DNA of 10,152 nt. Source: an uncultured Prevotella sp. (GTDB lineage Bacteria > Bacteroidota > Bacteroidia > Bacteroidales > Bacteroidaceae). Under the pieces are notes generated by a model. It was given only the letters and a program-made list of their open reading frames with translations, ran no database searches and was not told the origin of the DNA. The translations under genes were made by a program, and so were the position numbers. The stretch covers positions 1-10,152 of the forward strand of contig CAMGFM010000031.1 in NCBI GenBank assembly GCA_946055365.1. The letters are read 5' to 3'. How positions within the stretch are numbered: the stretch's first letter is position 1; the number at the start of each line of letters is the position of its first letter. Positions 1 through 6,756 of this stretch are shown one piece after another.

Positions 1-431
1 TGATGGCAAACATCGTGGGTGTGGGTGGCTTCTTCTTTGTGATGCTCCTTGTGCTGCTTTACATCTTCCAGCATGCCGACATACACTCCCTCACCGACCT
101 CCTCACGCTTGAGCTGGGGGCCAAAGGTACGGTGTCAACCTATGAGCTGACATTGCTCTTCACGGTGTTTGTGATGACCCACTTCTTCTATCTGTTCAAT
201 GCGAGGGCATTTGAGACCGGACGCAGCGCGCTCCATTTCAAGGGTTGCAACGGACTGCTCACCATATCGCTCATCATACTCGTGGGACAGGTGGCAATGG
301 TGGAGACACCGGGACTACAGAAGTTCTTTAACGTGTGCGGACTCAGCCTGCAAGACTGGCTCATCATCGTCATCGGCTCGTCGCTCGTGTTGTGGGTGCG
401 CGAGATATGGCATCTTGTCACCAAGAGATGA
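1..431 (+). CDS. Calcium-transporting P-type ATPase, C-terminal part (5' end outside window)
   Basis: This is the last ~142 residues of a cation-pumping P-type ATPase, which exports Ca2+ across the inner membrane using ATP. The window begins inside a codon, so the Met at position 3 is internal and the phosphorylation and nucleotide-binding domains lie upstream of the window. What is visible is the C-terminal membrane domain: hydrophobic helices at about residues 5-23, 45-64, 82-100 and 115-132, with a short luminal loop (HADIHSLTDLL) and the motif FYLFNARAFETGRSA. That motif corresponds to the 'FN.RAF..G.SAF' segment of the PMCA/SERCA-like C-terminal domain. The sequence closely resembles the Bacteroides calcium-translocating PMCA-type ATPase tail as I remember it. 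It ends TGA and is followed after about 80 nt by a strong hairpin. Family assignment is firm; the exact ion is inferred from the family. Confidence 0.85.
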   Translation, partial: MANIVGVGGFFFVMLLVLLYIFQHADIHSLTDLLTLELGAKGTVSTYELTLLFTVFVMTHFFYLFNARAFETGRSALHFKGCNGLLTISLIILVGQVAMVETPGLQKFFNVCGLSLQDWLIIVIGSSLVLWVREIWHLVTKR

Positions 432-512
432 CGGCTCAAGAGCGTATGGAATGTGGCAGACGGGCATATACAGCAAACGTCATTTGCTGATAATATCCTG
501 CAAAACACTATA

Positions 513-565
513 AAAGACAGATGTCGGCAGGCTCTGCGAGGGGCCGTTTGCCGACATCTGTCTTT
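513..565. terminator. Perfect 17-bp hairpin, probable bidirectional terminator
   Basis: Positions 513-529 (AAAGACAGATGTCGGCA) and 549-565 are exact reverse complements, with a 19-nt loop that can pair a little further (GGC with GCC). The left arm is preceded by A residues, giving TTTTAT after the stem on the minus strand. The plus-strand side ends in TCTTTGTC, a weaker U-tract. It sits 82 nt after the plus-strand ATPase stop and 190 nt beyond the stop of the minus-strand ORF, between convergent genes. That is where a shared intrinsic terminator is expected. The inverted repeat is seen directly; terminator function is inferred. Confidence 0.75.
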
Positions 566-594
566 GTCATAGTGTGCATATTGCTCTGTCAGGC

Positions 595-690
595 GGCAAC
601 TTTGTGTTTCTCAAGTGCCGTTTTGTGTTTTTAAAGCGGCACTTTGTGTTTCTCAAGAGGCACTTTTGCCTTGTTTAAGTGGCACTTTGT
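595..690. repeat. GGCACTTT array 1 (five units, 21-22 bp step)
   Basis: Five imperfect units begin at about 595, 616, 638, 659 and 681. The best-conserved form is GGCACTTTGTGTTTCTCAAG: units 1 and 3 differ by one substitution and one indel, unit 2 keeps TTTTGTGTTTTTAAAG, and unit 4 keeps GGCACTTTTG...TTTAAGT. The last unit shows only the GGCACTTTGT core. Units are contiguous with no unique spacers. Where one unit meets the next (e.g. 677-688), the join reads AAGTGGCACTT, a near-palindrome. Together with the hairpin at 513-565 this fills the 324-nt gene-free stretch 432-755. No function is known to me. Confidence 0.8.
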
Positions 691-755
691 CCACGCCAAA
701 GAGTCTGATTGACGGTGACAGGCCTGCCCTCGTACATATCTACGTGAGTCTGCGG

Positions 756-1049
756 TCAGCGTTTTGCCCTGCGTTTTCGTTGTCTTTCATACATTCTGCC
801 GAACATGTCAAGCACCCTCAGCTTCTCCTCTGTGGAAGTTGCGTGTGGGCAGGCACACGAGTCTGGCTGCACGTGGCAGAACGACTCACACAAACGCTCG
901 GTCTGCATCAGAAAGTCCGTGTCAAAGCAAGACTCATAGTCCATGACAATGTCCGCGTCATCGCATGAGCCGATGTCATAGTCATGGTTTGCATTGGGCA
1001 TGGTGTTCGTGCTTGTCTTTTTCTTATGTCTGAATGTCTCCATAGTCAT
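756..1049 (-). CDS. Small hypothetical protein (97 aa), cysteine-containing, charged
   Basis: I do not recognise this protein. The product would be 97 residues, or 95 if the second ATG (M3, at 1041-1043) is used. It has a basic start (RHKKK, residues 7-11), an acidic middle (about residues 23-55, with DIGSCDDADIVMDYESC) and six cysteines (29, 41, 54, 58, 65, 67). The last four cysteines form C-x3-C-x6-C-x-C with nearby histidines H59 and H69, suggestive of but not proving metal binding. The C-terminal helix (about 74-97) ends in a strongly basic RQRKRRAKR. No signal peptide or membrane segment is visible. It is transcribed away from the hydrolase neighbourhood with 295 nt upstream. The opposite strand carries a competing ORF (615-968) that runs through the repeat array, and this one looks more protein-like. 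Whether it is a real gene is uncertain. Confidence 0.45.
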   Translation of the reverse strand: MTMETFRHKKKTSTNTMPNANHDYDIGSCDDADIVMDYESCFDTDFLMQTERLCESFCHVQPDSCACPHATSTEEKLRVLDMFGRMYERQRKRRAKR

Positions 1050-1344
1050 CTGTCTTTACGATTAACATATACATCAATGACAGATGAGACGCTCAGGTAA
1101 CTGCAAAGCGAGGGGAAATGCGCTGCAATTTTGATTTTTTTATACTCTGCAACAGTATTACACACACTCCATGCGCCACAAACGCGCTAAAAGACGGTTT
1201 TTATGTGCAGTACTGACAGCGGCTTGGCAGTTGCGGCAGGTTACGCCCACGCTCGCCATGCCTTGTCATTGCACGCCTTATTGTCGTCGTGAGAGGCGGC
1301 AAGGGCTGTGCGCCGCGTCTCATGACCGTGTCTTGGTGTTTTTT
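1050..1344. other. Intergenic region without identifiable gene
   Basis: These 295 nt lie downstream of the alpha/beta hydrolase stop and upstream of the small hypothetical ORF, both on the minus strand. The only visible structure is a weak imperfect stem around 1100-1126 (TGCAAAGCG against CGCTGCA), followed by an A/T-rich run. I found no convincing Bacteroidetes promoter (TTTG, then TAnnTTTG about 20 nt later), tRNA or other RNA gene. A transcript start for the small ORF would be expected here but cannot be placed. Confidence 0.4.
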
Positions 1345-2274
1345 TCACCTGCCTATGTGTCGTTGCACGAAGTCTTTAACCTTGCGTGCATAGGCTTCGG
1401 GATGGTCTTTGCAGGCTCTTGCGTGTGCCGAACCCCTTGCCACCCACATCTCCTTGGGATGGGGCTTGGCATCGTAGAGCGTTTGCATCATGTGGAATGG
1501 CACGTAGGTGTCTGCGTCGCCGTGTATGAAGAGCATGGGGCGGCTGCATCTGCTCACCTGTGCCAGTGGTGAGGCCTCGTCAAACGACCATCCGTATATG
1601 CCGCCCGTGCCGCCCCTCTTGCACAGGTGGCTACAGATGTCTATAAGCGGAAAGGAGGGCAGGCCATACTGCTCTTTGAGCTGCCAGGCAAACTGCTTGC
1701 GCACGCTTGTGTAGCCGCAGTCCTCCACAAAGCAGCGTATGTAGTCGGGCAGGTCGGCCTCTCCCGACAGACACATGGTGGTGGCGGCACCCATGGACAC
1801 CCCGTGTATCACCATTCTTGTCTTTTCTCCTCCCTTGGAGGCAAAAAGCGTGTCAGCCACGTGAACCCAGCACTTCACGTCGAGACGGTCTTTCCATCCC
1901 ATCTGTATGTCTCGCCCCTCGCTGAGTCCGTGTGCGTGAAGGTCAGGCAGCAGTATGTTGTAGCCGAGTTGTCTGTAGTAGATCATGGCGATGTAGGCAA
2001 ATTTCCTACAGTTGTCCTTATAGCCATGCACCACGATGGCTGTTCTGCCCCGTGCCGTGTCGTTGCGCAGGTAGATGGCATGGTGACGCTCGCCAGATGG
2101 CATGGTGACGTAGATGTCTTGGAATGTGGTGTCGAGAGGATAGGCGGTGAACGTTCTGTTGTCGTTGTTCAGGGCTATCTTGAGAAACTCCATGCCCGTG
2201 AGATATGCGGCTGCCCATGCCAGTAGTGCGGCGGCGATGCAGCCGAGGAGTAGTCTGAGACCTTTGTGCTTCAT
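1345..2274 (-). CDS. Membrane-anchored alpha/beta hydrolase
   Basis: A 309-residue serine hydrolase of the alpha/beta fold. Residues 6-26 are a hydrophobic segment after a basic MKHKGLR start, either an uncleaved membrane anchor or a signal peptide, so the enzyme should act in the periplasm or on the membrane. The core shows the oxyanion-loop region VVHGYKDN (81-88), the DLHAHGLS segment (111-118), the nucleophile elbow GVSMG with Ser160, HGDADTYVP with the likely acid Asp255, and GSAHARA with the likely catalytic His284. A complete triad in the right order implies an active enzyme. The arrangement resembles YqkD/'alpha/beta hydrolase of unknown function' proteins often annotated as BAAT- or peptidase-S9-like; the substrate cannot be told from sequence. 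Its ATG overlaps the TGA of the upstream histidine phosphatase by 4 nt (ATGA), implying one transcript and translational coupling. Confidence 0.85.
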   Translation of the reverse strand: MKHKGLRLLLGCIAAALLAWAAAYLTGMEFLKIALNNDNRTFTAYPLDTTFQDIYVTMPSGERHHAIYLRNDTARGRTAIVVHGYKDNCRKFAYIAMIYYRQLGYNILLPDLHAHGLSEGRDIQMGWKDRLDVKCWVHVADTLFASKGGEKTRMVIHGVSMGAATTMCLSGEADLPDYIRCFVEDCGYTSVRKQFAWQLKEQYGLPSFPLIDICSHLCKRGGTGGIYGWSFDEASPLAQVSRCSRPMLFIHGDADTYVPFHMMQTLYDAKPHPKEMWVARGSAHARACKDHPEAYARKVKDFVQRHIGR

Positions 2275-2795
2275 ATTGTCGGTATTTCAAAACGTCTTGT
2301 CTCGCAGTTGCGCATGTGTTCCACCTCCCTTGTCTTGTCTATCGGCACGTTGCCTATGCGTGCCATGAGAAATTGCAGGAACAGTCCGTGTGATGCCACG
2401 AGCAGGGTCTTGTCGCCGTGGTTTGTCAGGAGATAGTCAAGAGCCTTGCCTGCTCGGTCGTAGAGTTGCTGTTTGGTCTCCACGTCATCGGGCAGGTGTG
2501 TGAGGTCGATGTTGTTTGTCGTGTGTCCGGTGAGGCTTCCCCAGTCCCTTTCGCGAAACAGCGGCATCCTTAGCCACTCTTTTGGCTGTCTGCCGTCCAG
2601 CCATATCTCCACAGTGTCGGTCACTCTGTGCAGGTCGCTGCTTATGATGGTGTCAAACATGTCGGGACTGATGCGCTCTCTTAGCGTTGCGGCCTGTGCG
2701 CGTCCGTTTTCAGAGAGTGTGCCGTGTGTCTGTCCCTGCAAGATGTGCATGTTGTTTTCGACGGTCTCGCCGTGTCTGAGCAGGTAAAGTGTCAT
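2271..2795 (-). CDS. Histidine phosphatase family protein (phosphoglycerate mutase-like)
   Basis: A compact 174-residue member of the branch-1 histidine phosphatase superfamily. The phosphorylated His is in LLRHGET (His8, with Arg7). Other family landmarks are SSDLHRVTDT (52-61, with phosphate-binding Arg57), FRERDWGSLTG (80-90, with the likely acid Glu82) and the second phosphate-pocket histidine in ASHGLF (His136). It has no signal peptide, so it should be cytoplasmic. The length matches small phosphatases (CobC/GpmB-like) rather than true phosphoglycerate mutases of about 230-250 residues. Removal of phosphate from a small metabolite is likely, but the substrate is unknown. It is the first gene of a two-gene unit with the alpha/beta hydrolase (4-nt overlap) and has the AT-rich tandem repeats immediately upstream of its start. 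The context gives no support for alpha-ribazole phosphatase (CobC), since no cobalamin genes adjoin it. Confidence 0.85.
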   Translation of the reverse strand: MTLYLLRHGETVENNMHILQGQTHGTLSENGRAQAATLRERISPDMFDTIISSDLHRVTDTVEIWLDGRQPKEWLRMPLFRERDWGSLTGHTTNNIDLTHLPDDVETKQQLYDRAGKALDYLLTNHGDKTLLVASHGLFLQFLMARIGNVPIDKTREVEHMRNCETRRFEIPTI

Positions 2796-2801
2796 GATGA
2801 A

Positions 2802-2988
2802 TTATTGAATTAGAAATTTTGTCAATTATGAAATTATGAATTATGAATGAGGAATTGTTTGTCAGTTATTGAATTGGGAATTTTGTCAATTATGAAATTT
2901 GGAATTAGGAGTGAGGAATTGTTTGTCAGTTATTGAATTTGGATTTTTGTCAATTATTGCATCGGGAATTAGGAATGAGGAATAGACC
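2802..2988. repeat. 64-bp tandem repeat, 2.9 copies, AT-rich
   Basis: Units begin at 2802, 2866 and 2930, each with TTATTGAATT, at an exact 64-bp period. Units 1 and 2 are nearly identical throughout (both end GAGGAATTGTTTGTCAG); unit 3 is more diverged and shortened. Each unit contains a TTTTGTCAATTAT block, and units 1 and 2 also end in TTTGTCAG, so TTTGTCA recurs at 2818, 2858, 2882, 2922 and 2946 (steps of 40 and 24). The block lies between the mfd stop and the histidine phosphatase start, both minus-strand genes. Its base composition is far more A+T-rich than the neighbouring genes. AATTAGGAATT-like repeats are a familiar intergenic theme in Prevotella and Bacteroides genomes, to my knowledge without an agreed function. 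Confidence 0.9.
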
Positions 2989-3031
2989 TTTCGGTTTCAT
3001 TCCGCTATTCCTAATTCCTCATTCCTAATTC
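2966..3031. repeat. Inverted copy of the repeat core; large hairpin at the mfd 3' end
   Basis: Positions 2966-2983 (GAATTAGGAATGAGGAAT) and 3014-3031 are perfect 18-bp reverse complements. An overlapping alternative pairing joins AGGAATAG at 2978-2985 with CTATTCCT at 3005-3012. The right arm is therefore an inverted copy of a segment present in all three tandem units, and it includes two bases of the mfd stop codon. In mfd mRNA this would fold right at the stop and could end or stabilise the transcript. It lacks a clean U-tract, so a classical intrinsic terminator is only possible. Confidence 0.8.
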
Positions 3032-6000
3032 AACAATTCCTGATGTCTCTCAGTATTCCCACGGCCTGTTCCACTGATTTCACGTTGGCTATGACCATCA
3101 GGCGTTTGCCCTTGGTCTCTCTGATGTCACATCGTCGTGCATTGGCGGCTATGTAGCGCAGCAGTTTGTCAAAGGTGTTGCTTCTGTAGAACGCGCTTGC
3201 GGCATTTGACACGAGTTGCAGCTGCATACGCCCCTGCTTAAGCGTGATTTTCTCACATCCGAGACTCTTGCCTATGCGTCTCAGCGGCACCACTTGCAGC
3301 AGTTCTTCGCCCTCGTGGGGCAGCTGACCGAAGCGGTCGGCGAGCCTCTGGCGGTAGTCTGCGAGCTGAGAGTCGTCTTCTATATTGTCGAGTTCGCGAT
3401 AGAGCAGCATCCTCTCCGCACTTCCAGGCACATAGGAGTCGTGGAAATACATGGCAAGGTCGCTCTCCAGGGCGCAGTCTTCCACAAAGGCATCTCCAGA
3501 GATGTCTTTTCCTGCTTTGATGTCCTCGGCATACAGCTCGTCAAACTCGTCGTTCTTGAGTTCGGTGATGGCCTGTGTGAGTATCTTCTGATAGGTCTCA
3601 TAGCCGAGTTCCTCGATAAAGCCGCTCTGTTCTGCGCCGAGCATGTTGCCCGCGCCGCGTATGTCGAGGTCTTGCATGGCTATATTAAATCCGCTGCCAA
3701 GTCCAGAGAAGCTCTCCAGAGTCTCCAGCCTGCGGCGTGCGTCGTCTGGCAGCACCGATTTGGGCGGCGCGAGGAGGTAGCAAAAAGCCTTTCGGTTGCT
3801 GCGTCCCACTCGTCCGCGCATCTGATGCAGGTCGGAGAGTCCGAAACGGTGAGCGTCGTTGATGATAATGGTGTTGGCGTTGGCGATGTCTATGCCGTTC
3901 TCGACGATGGTGGTAGACACCAACACGTCATAGTCGTGGTTGACAAACCCTATCAGTATTTTTTCCAGCTCCTCCGGACTCATCTGTCCGTGGCCTATTG
4001 CCACCCTTGCGTCAGGCACATACTTGCCTATGAGGCTGGCGATGGGCTGTAAGCTGTTGATACGGTCGCTGATGAAGAACACCTGTCCGCCGCGGCTCAT
4101 CTCAAAGTTCACCGCATCGGCTATTATCTCGTGACCGTAGACAGCCAATTCCGTCTGTACGGGATGGCGGTTGGGCGGCGGCGTGCGTATGATGCTCATG
4201 TCCCTTGCCCCCATAAGCGAGAATTGCAGGGTGCGGGGTATGGGTGTTGCCGACATAGTGAGCGTGTCGACATTGGTTTTGAGTTTGCGCAGGCGTTCCT
4301 TTGTCGCCACGCCAAATTTCTGTTCCTCATCTATAATCAGCAGACCGAGGTCGTGCCATTCCACAGTCTTGCCTATGATCTTGTGCGTGCCTATGAGTAT
4401 GTCTATCTTGCCAGCCTTGAGGTCTGCCGTCAGCTCTTTTGTGGCCTTTGATGTCCTTGCCCTTGACAGATAGTCCACCCTCACGGGCATGTCTTTGAGT
4501 CTGTCGCGGAAGGTGTGGTAGTGTTGCAGGGCAAGCACCGTCGTAGGCACAAGCACCGCCACCTGCTTGGAGTCGCAAGCCGCCTTGAAAGCAGCCCTTA
4601 TCGCCACCTCTGTCTTTCCAAAGCCCACATCGCCGCACACGAGACGATCCATCGGGCGTGCGCTTTCCATGTCGTTTTTCACGTCGCGCGTGGCTTTTGA
4701 CTGGTCGGGCGTGTCTTCATACAGAAAACTTGCCTCCAGCTCGTGCTGCATGTAGGTGTCTGCGCTGAAGGAGAAACCCTTTTCGTGCCTGCGAGCGGCA
4801 TATATCTTTATGAGGTCGCGTGCGATGTCCTTGATTTTGGTCTTGGTGCGCTCTTTCATGCGCTCCCATGCTCCCGTGCCGAGGGTGCTGAGTCGCGGAG
4901 GCTCTCCTGTGTCGCTGCGGCGGTATTTGGAGATTTTGTAAAGTGCGTGTATGGACACGTCCACGATGTCGCCGCGTTGGTAGTAGATGCGTATCATCTC
5001 CTTGTAGCTGTTGCCCTCAGGCACTCTCACCAGTCCTCCGAACCTGCCTATGCCAAAGTCTATATGCACCACATAGTCTCCTGGCTGCATCTCTTGCAGC
5101 TCTTTCATGGTGAGAGCCATCTTGCCCTTGCGTGCGGTGTCGCTCTTGAGGTTGTAACGGTGAAAGCGGTCGAATATCTGGTGGTCGGTGAAGAAGCAAG
5201 CCCTGAGAGAGTTGTCGGCAAAGCCCTCGTGTAGGGTGTGGTCTATGGGCGTGAAGGATATGACAGTGGGCATACCGTCGTTGTGCTGTGCCGCGGTGTG
5301 TCTCATCTCCTCCGACTCGAAGATGTCGTGCAGCCTTTGGGTCTGTTTCTCCGAGTCGGCGAGTATGTAGAGACTGTATCCCTGACGCATATATTCGCAC
5401 AGGGTCTGCGCCATGATGTCAAAGTTTTTGTGGAAGAGCGGCTGCGGCGTGATGTCAAAGGCTATGGTGCAATGTGGTGTGCCGCTGCACGAGTGTCCGG
5501 TCTCCACCGTGCGCAGACGGTCTATGCTCTCGCGGAATGTAGTGCCGTCCACGAGTGTGTGTTCCTTGCTCATCTCTTTCATTATCTCCGCCTGCTGCTG
5601 TTTGCCGACACCCTCTATGCGTGCTGTCACGGCCTGCCTTGAGAAGCCATCGGCGTAGGTGCTGTCTATGACTGCGAGCATGTGGCTCAGGTCTTTGACC
5701 ACGAGGAGCGTGTCGTCGGGCAGTAAAGAGGTAAAGGGCTGTCTGTTCTCTGCCCTTGAAGTGAACTCAGGCACTATGACAATGTCGTCGCGCGTGTCCT
5801 TTGACAGCTGGTCCTGCACGTCAAACGTGCGTATGGAGTCTACCTCGTCGCCAAAGAAATCCACGCGAAAAGGCAGCTCGCAGCTATAGGAGAAGATGTC
5901 GAGTATGCTGCCGCGCAATGCAAACTGTCCGGGTTCATACACATAGTCCACTTCCTCAAACCCCAGGGAGCGCAGCTTGCGGCACAGCTCCGCCAACTCG

Positions 6001-6473
6001 AATGTAGAGCCTACGGAGAGGTGCAACGTGTTGTCGTCGAACTGCTCCCTTGACACCACCAGCTCGCAGAGTGCCTCGGGAGAGGTCACCACATAGAGCG
6101 GCTCCTTGCCCTTGCGCCCCTCCTTTATGCCAGCCAGACGGCTGAGAACCTCCGTGCGCAATATCTCGTTGGCGTTGTCACGCTGTCCATACTTCACCGC
6201 GCGACGGAAGCTTGAGGGGAAAAAGAGCGTGTTGTCGCCGCCCAGCATCTGCGTGAGGTCATTATAGAAATAGCCTGCCTCGTCGCTGTCTTGCAGCACG
6301 AACACTGCCGTGACTGCCTTGTGGCGTGTGAGCGAGGCAAAAAACACAGAAGCCGATGAAGCCAACATGCCTTTGAGGTGTATTGACTTCACCGACTTGT
6401 CGTCTAATGCTCTCACAAAGGCCTTGCATTGGGGCAGAGAGCTGTATAGGGTGTTGAGTTGTGCTATTTTCAT
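3030..6473 (-). CDS. mfd: Transcription-repair coupling factor Mfd
   Basis: A 1147-residue Mfd, matching the usual 1100-1170. The protein is a cytoplasmic ATP-driven DNA translocase that displaces RNA polymerase stalled at lesions and recruits UvrA for nucleotide-excision repair. Order of domains: a degenerate UvrB-like module (about 20-350), the RNA-polymerase-interacting domain opening at LQEMQPGDYVVHIDFGIGRF (Gly465 onward), then the RecG-like helicase motor. The Walker A motif is GDVGFGKTE (Lys620), the Walker B box is DEEQKFG (Asp715), TMSATPIPRTL is motif III, and the second RecA lobe has VENGIDIANANTIII and HQMRGRVGRS. The C-terminal TRCF/UvrA-binding region follows (about 1000-1100). 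The ATG start at 6471-6473 is preceded on its strand by an A/T-rich stretch and is the natural start. The stop lies against an inverted repeat. No frameshift or missing motor motif is seen. Confidence 0.97.
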   Translation of the reverse strand: MKIAQLNTLYSSLPQCKAFVRALDDKSVKSIHLKGMLASSASVFFASLTRHKAVTAVFVLQDSDEAGYFYNDLTQMLGGDNTLFFPSSFRRAVKYGQRDNANEILRTEVLSRLAGIKEGRKGKEPLYVVTSPEALCELVVSREQFDDNTLHLSVGSTFELAELCRKLRSLGFEEVDYVYEPGQFALRGSILDIFSYSCELPFRVDFFGDEVDSIRTFDVQDQLSKDTRDDIVIVPEFTSRAENRQPFTSLLPDDTLLVVKDLSHMLAVIDSTYADGFSRQAVTARIEGVGKQQQAEIMKEMSKEHTLVDGTTFRESIDRLRTVETGHSCSGTPHCTIAFDITPQPLFHKNFDIMAQTLCEYMRQGYSLYILADSEKQTQRLHDIFESEEMRHTAAQHNDGMPTVISFTPIDHTLHEGFADNSLRACFFTDHQIFDRFHRYNLKSDTARKGKMALTMKELQEMQPGDYVVHIDFGIGRFGGLVRVPEGNSYKEMIRIYYQRGDIVDVSIHALYKISKYRRSDTGEPPRLSTLGTGAWERMKERTKTKIKDIARDLIKIYAARRHEKGFSFSADTYMQHELEASFLYEDTPDQSKATRDVKNDMESARPMDRLVCGDVGFGKTEVAIRAAFKAACDSKQVAVLVPTTVLALQHYHTFRDRLKDMPVRVDYLSRARTSKATKELTADLKAGKIDILIGTHKIIGKTVEWHDLGLLIIDEEQKFGVATKERLRKLKTNVDTLTMSATPIPRTLQFSLMGARDMSIIRTPPPNRHPVQTELAVYGHEIIADAVNFEMSRGGQVFFISDRINSLQPIASLIGKYVPDARVAIGHGQMSPEELEKILIGFVNHDYDVLVSTTIVENGIDIANANTIIINDAHRFGLSDLHQMRGRVGRSNRKAFCYLLAPPKSVLPDDARRRLETLESFSGLGSGFNIAMQDLDIRGAGNMLGAEQSGFIEELGYETYQKILTQAITELKNDEFDELYAEDIKAGKDISGDAFVEDCALESDLAMYFHDSYVPGSAERMLLYRELDNIEDDSQLADYRQRLADRFGQLPHEGEELLQVVPLRRIGKSLGCEKITLKQGRMQLQLVSNAASAFYRSNTFDKLLRYIAANARRCDIRETKGKRLMVIANVKSVEQAVGILRDIRNC

Positions 6474-6503
6474 CTGTCGCTGTAAGATAAAAAAACTTGC
6501 TGT

Positions 6504-6728
6504 CTTGCCAGCCGTGGTGTGCTTGATTTCTCGGAAAGTGGCACTTTGGCATCATGAAAACGCCACTTTAGCCTATGCAAAAAGGCACTTTACTGTCATA
6601 AAGTGCCATTTGCCGTTTTGTCATGGCTGCATCTGTGCCGTCAACACATGATGGGGACAAAGGAATGAATGTCTGCCGTGTGGCTGGCGTGACGTGTGCC
6701 ACATTCGCCAGGGGCTTGCCAGCCGTGG
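6504..6728. repeat. Pair of 14-nt direct repeats flanking GGCACTTT array 2
   Basis: CTTGCCAGCCGTGG occurs at 6504-6517 and again at 6715-6728, both in the same orientation, bracketing most of the 283-nt gap between mfd and the glycosyltransferase. The identity is exact over 14 nt. A related reading in opposite orientation (GTGTGGCTGGC, 6678-6688) lies between them. This may be chance or a duplicated end; no function is assigned. Confidence 0.5.
6535..6611. repeat. GGCACTTT array 2 (four units, about 22 bp step)
   Basis: Units start at 6540 (GGCACTTTGGCATCATG), 6562 (GCCACTTTAGCCTATG), 6584 (GGCACTTTACTGTCAT) and about 6604 (TGCCATTTGCCG), giving steps of 22, 22 and 20 nt. The first core sits in a palindrome AAAGTG-G-CACTTT (6535-6547). 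The third forms an 8-bp perfect inverted repeat with the next join: GGCACTTT at 6584-6591 and AAAGTGCC at 6600-6607. The array lies 62-138 nt upstream of the mfd start codon, so it is in the mfd 5' leader or promoter region, or beyond the 3' end of the glycosyltransferase transcript unit. The remaining bases of the 6474-6756 gap show no gene. Confidence 0.8.
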
Positions 6729-6756
6729 GAGTATCGTTGCACAGCAGGCCTACGGG

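Noticed and set aside
595..690. Possible CRISPR array
   Set aside because: Units are contiguous with a 21-22 bp period, diverge among themselves, have no unique spacers of constant length, and no cas genes are nearby.
615..968. Plus-strand ORF of 117 codons
   Set aside because: It runs through the repeat array and antisense to the small hypothetical ORF, and its product resembles no known family and has the look of chance translation.
1047..1057. CATCTGTCTTT shared with the terminator stem at 555-565
   Set aside because: Several 11-nt matches are expected by chance in a 10-kb window, and nothing else supports a link.
2802..2988. Possible CRISPR or phage attachment repeats
   Set aside because: The repeats are pure head-to-tail tandem units with no spacers, and no integrase or tRNA gene is present.
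3216..4052. Long plus-strand ORF antisense to mfd
   Set aside because: It is fully contained in a clear mfd coding region; long antisense frames are expected from codon bias on the other strand.
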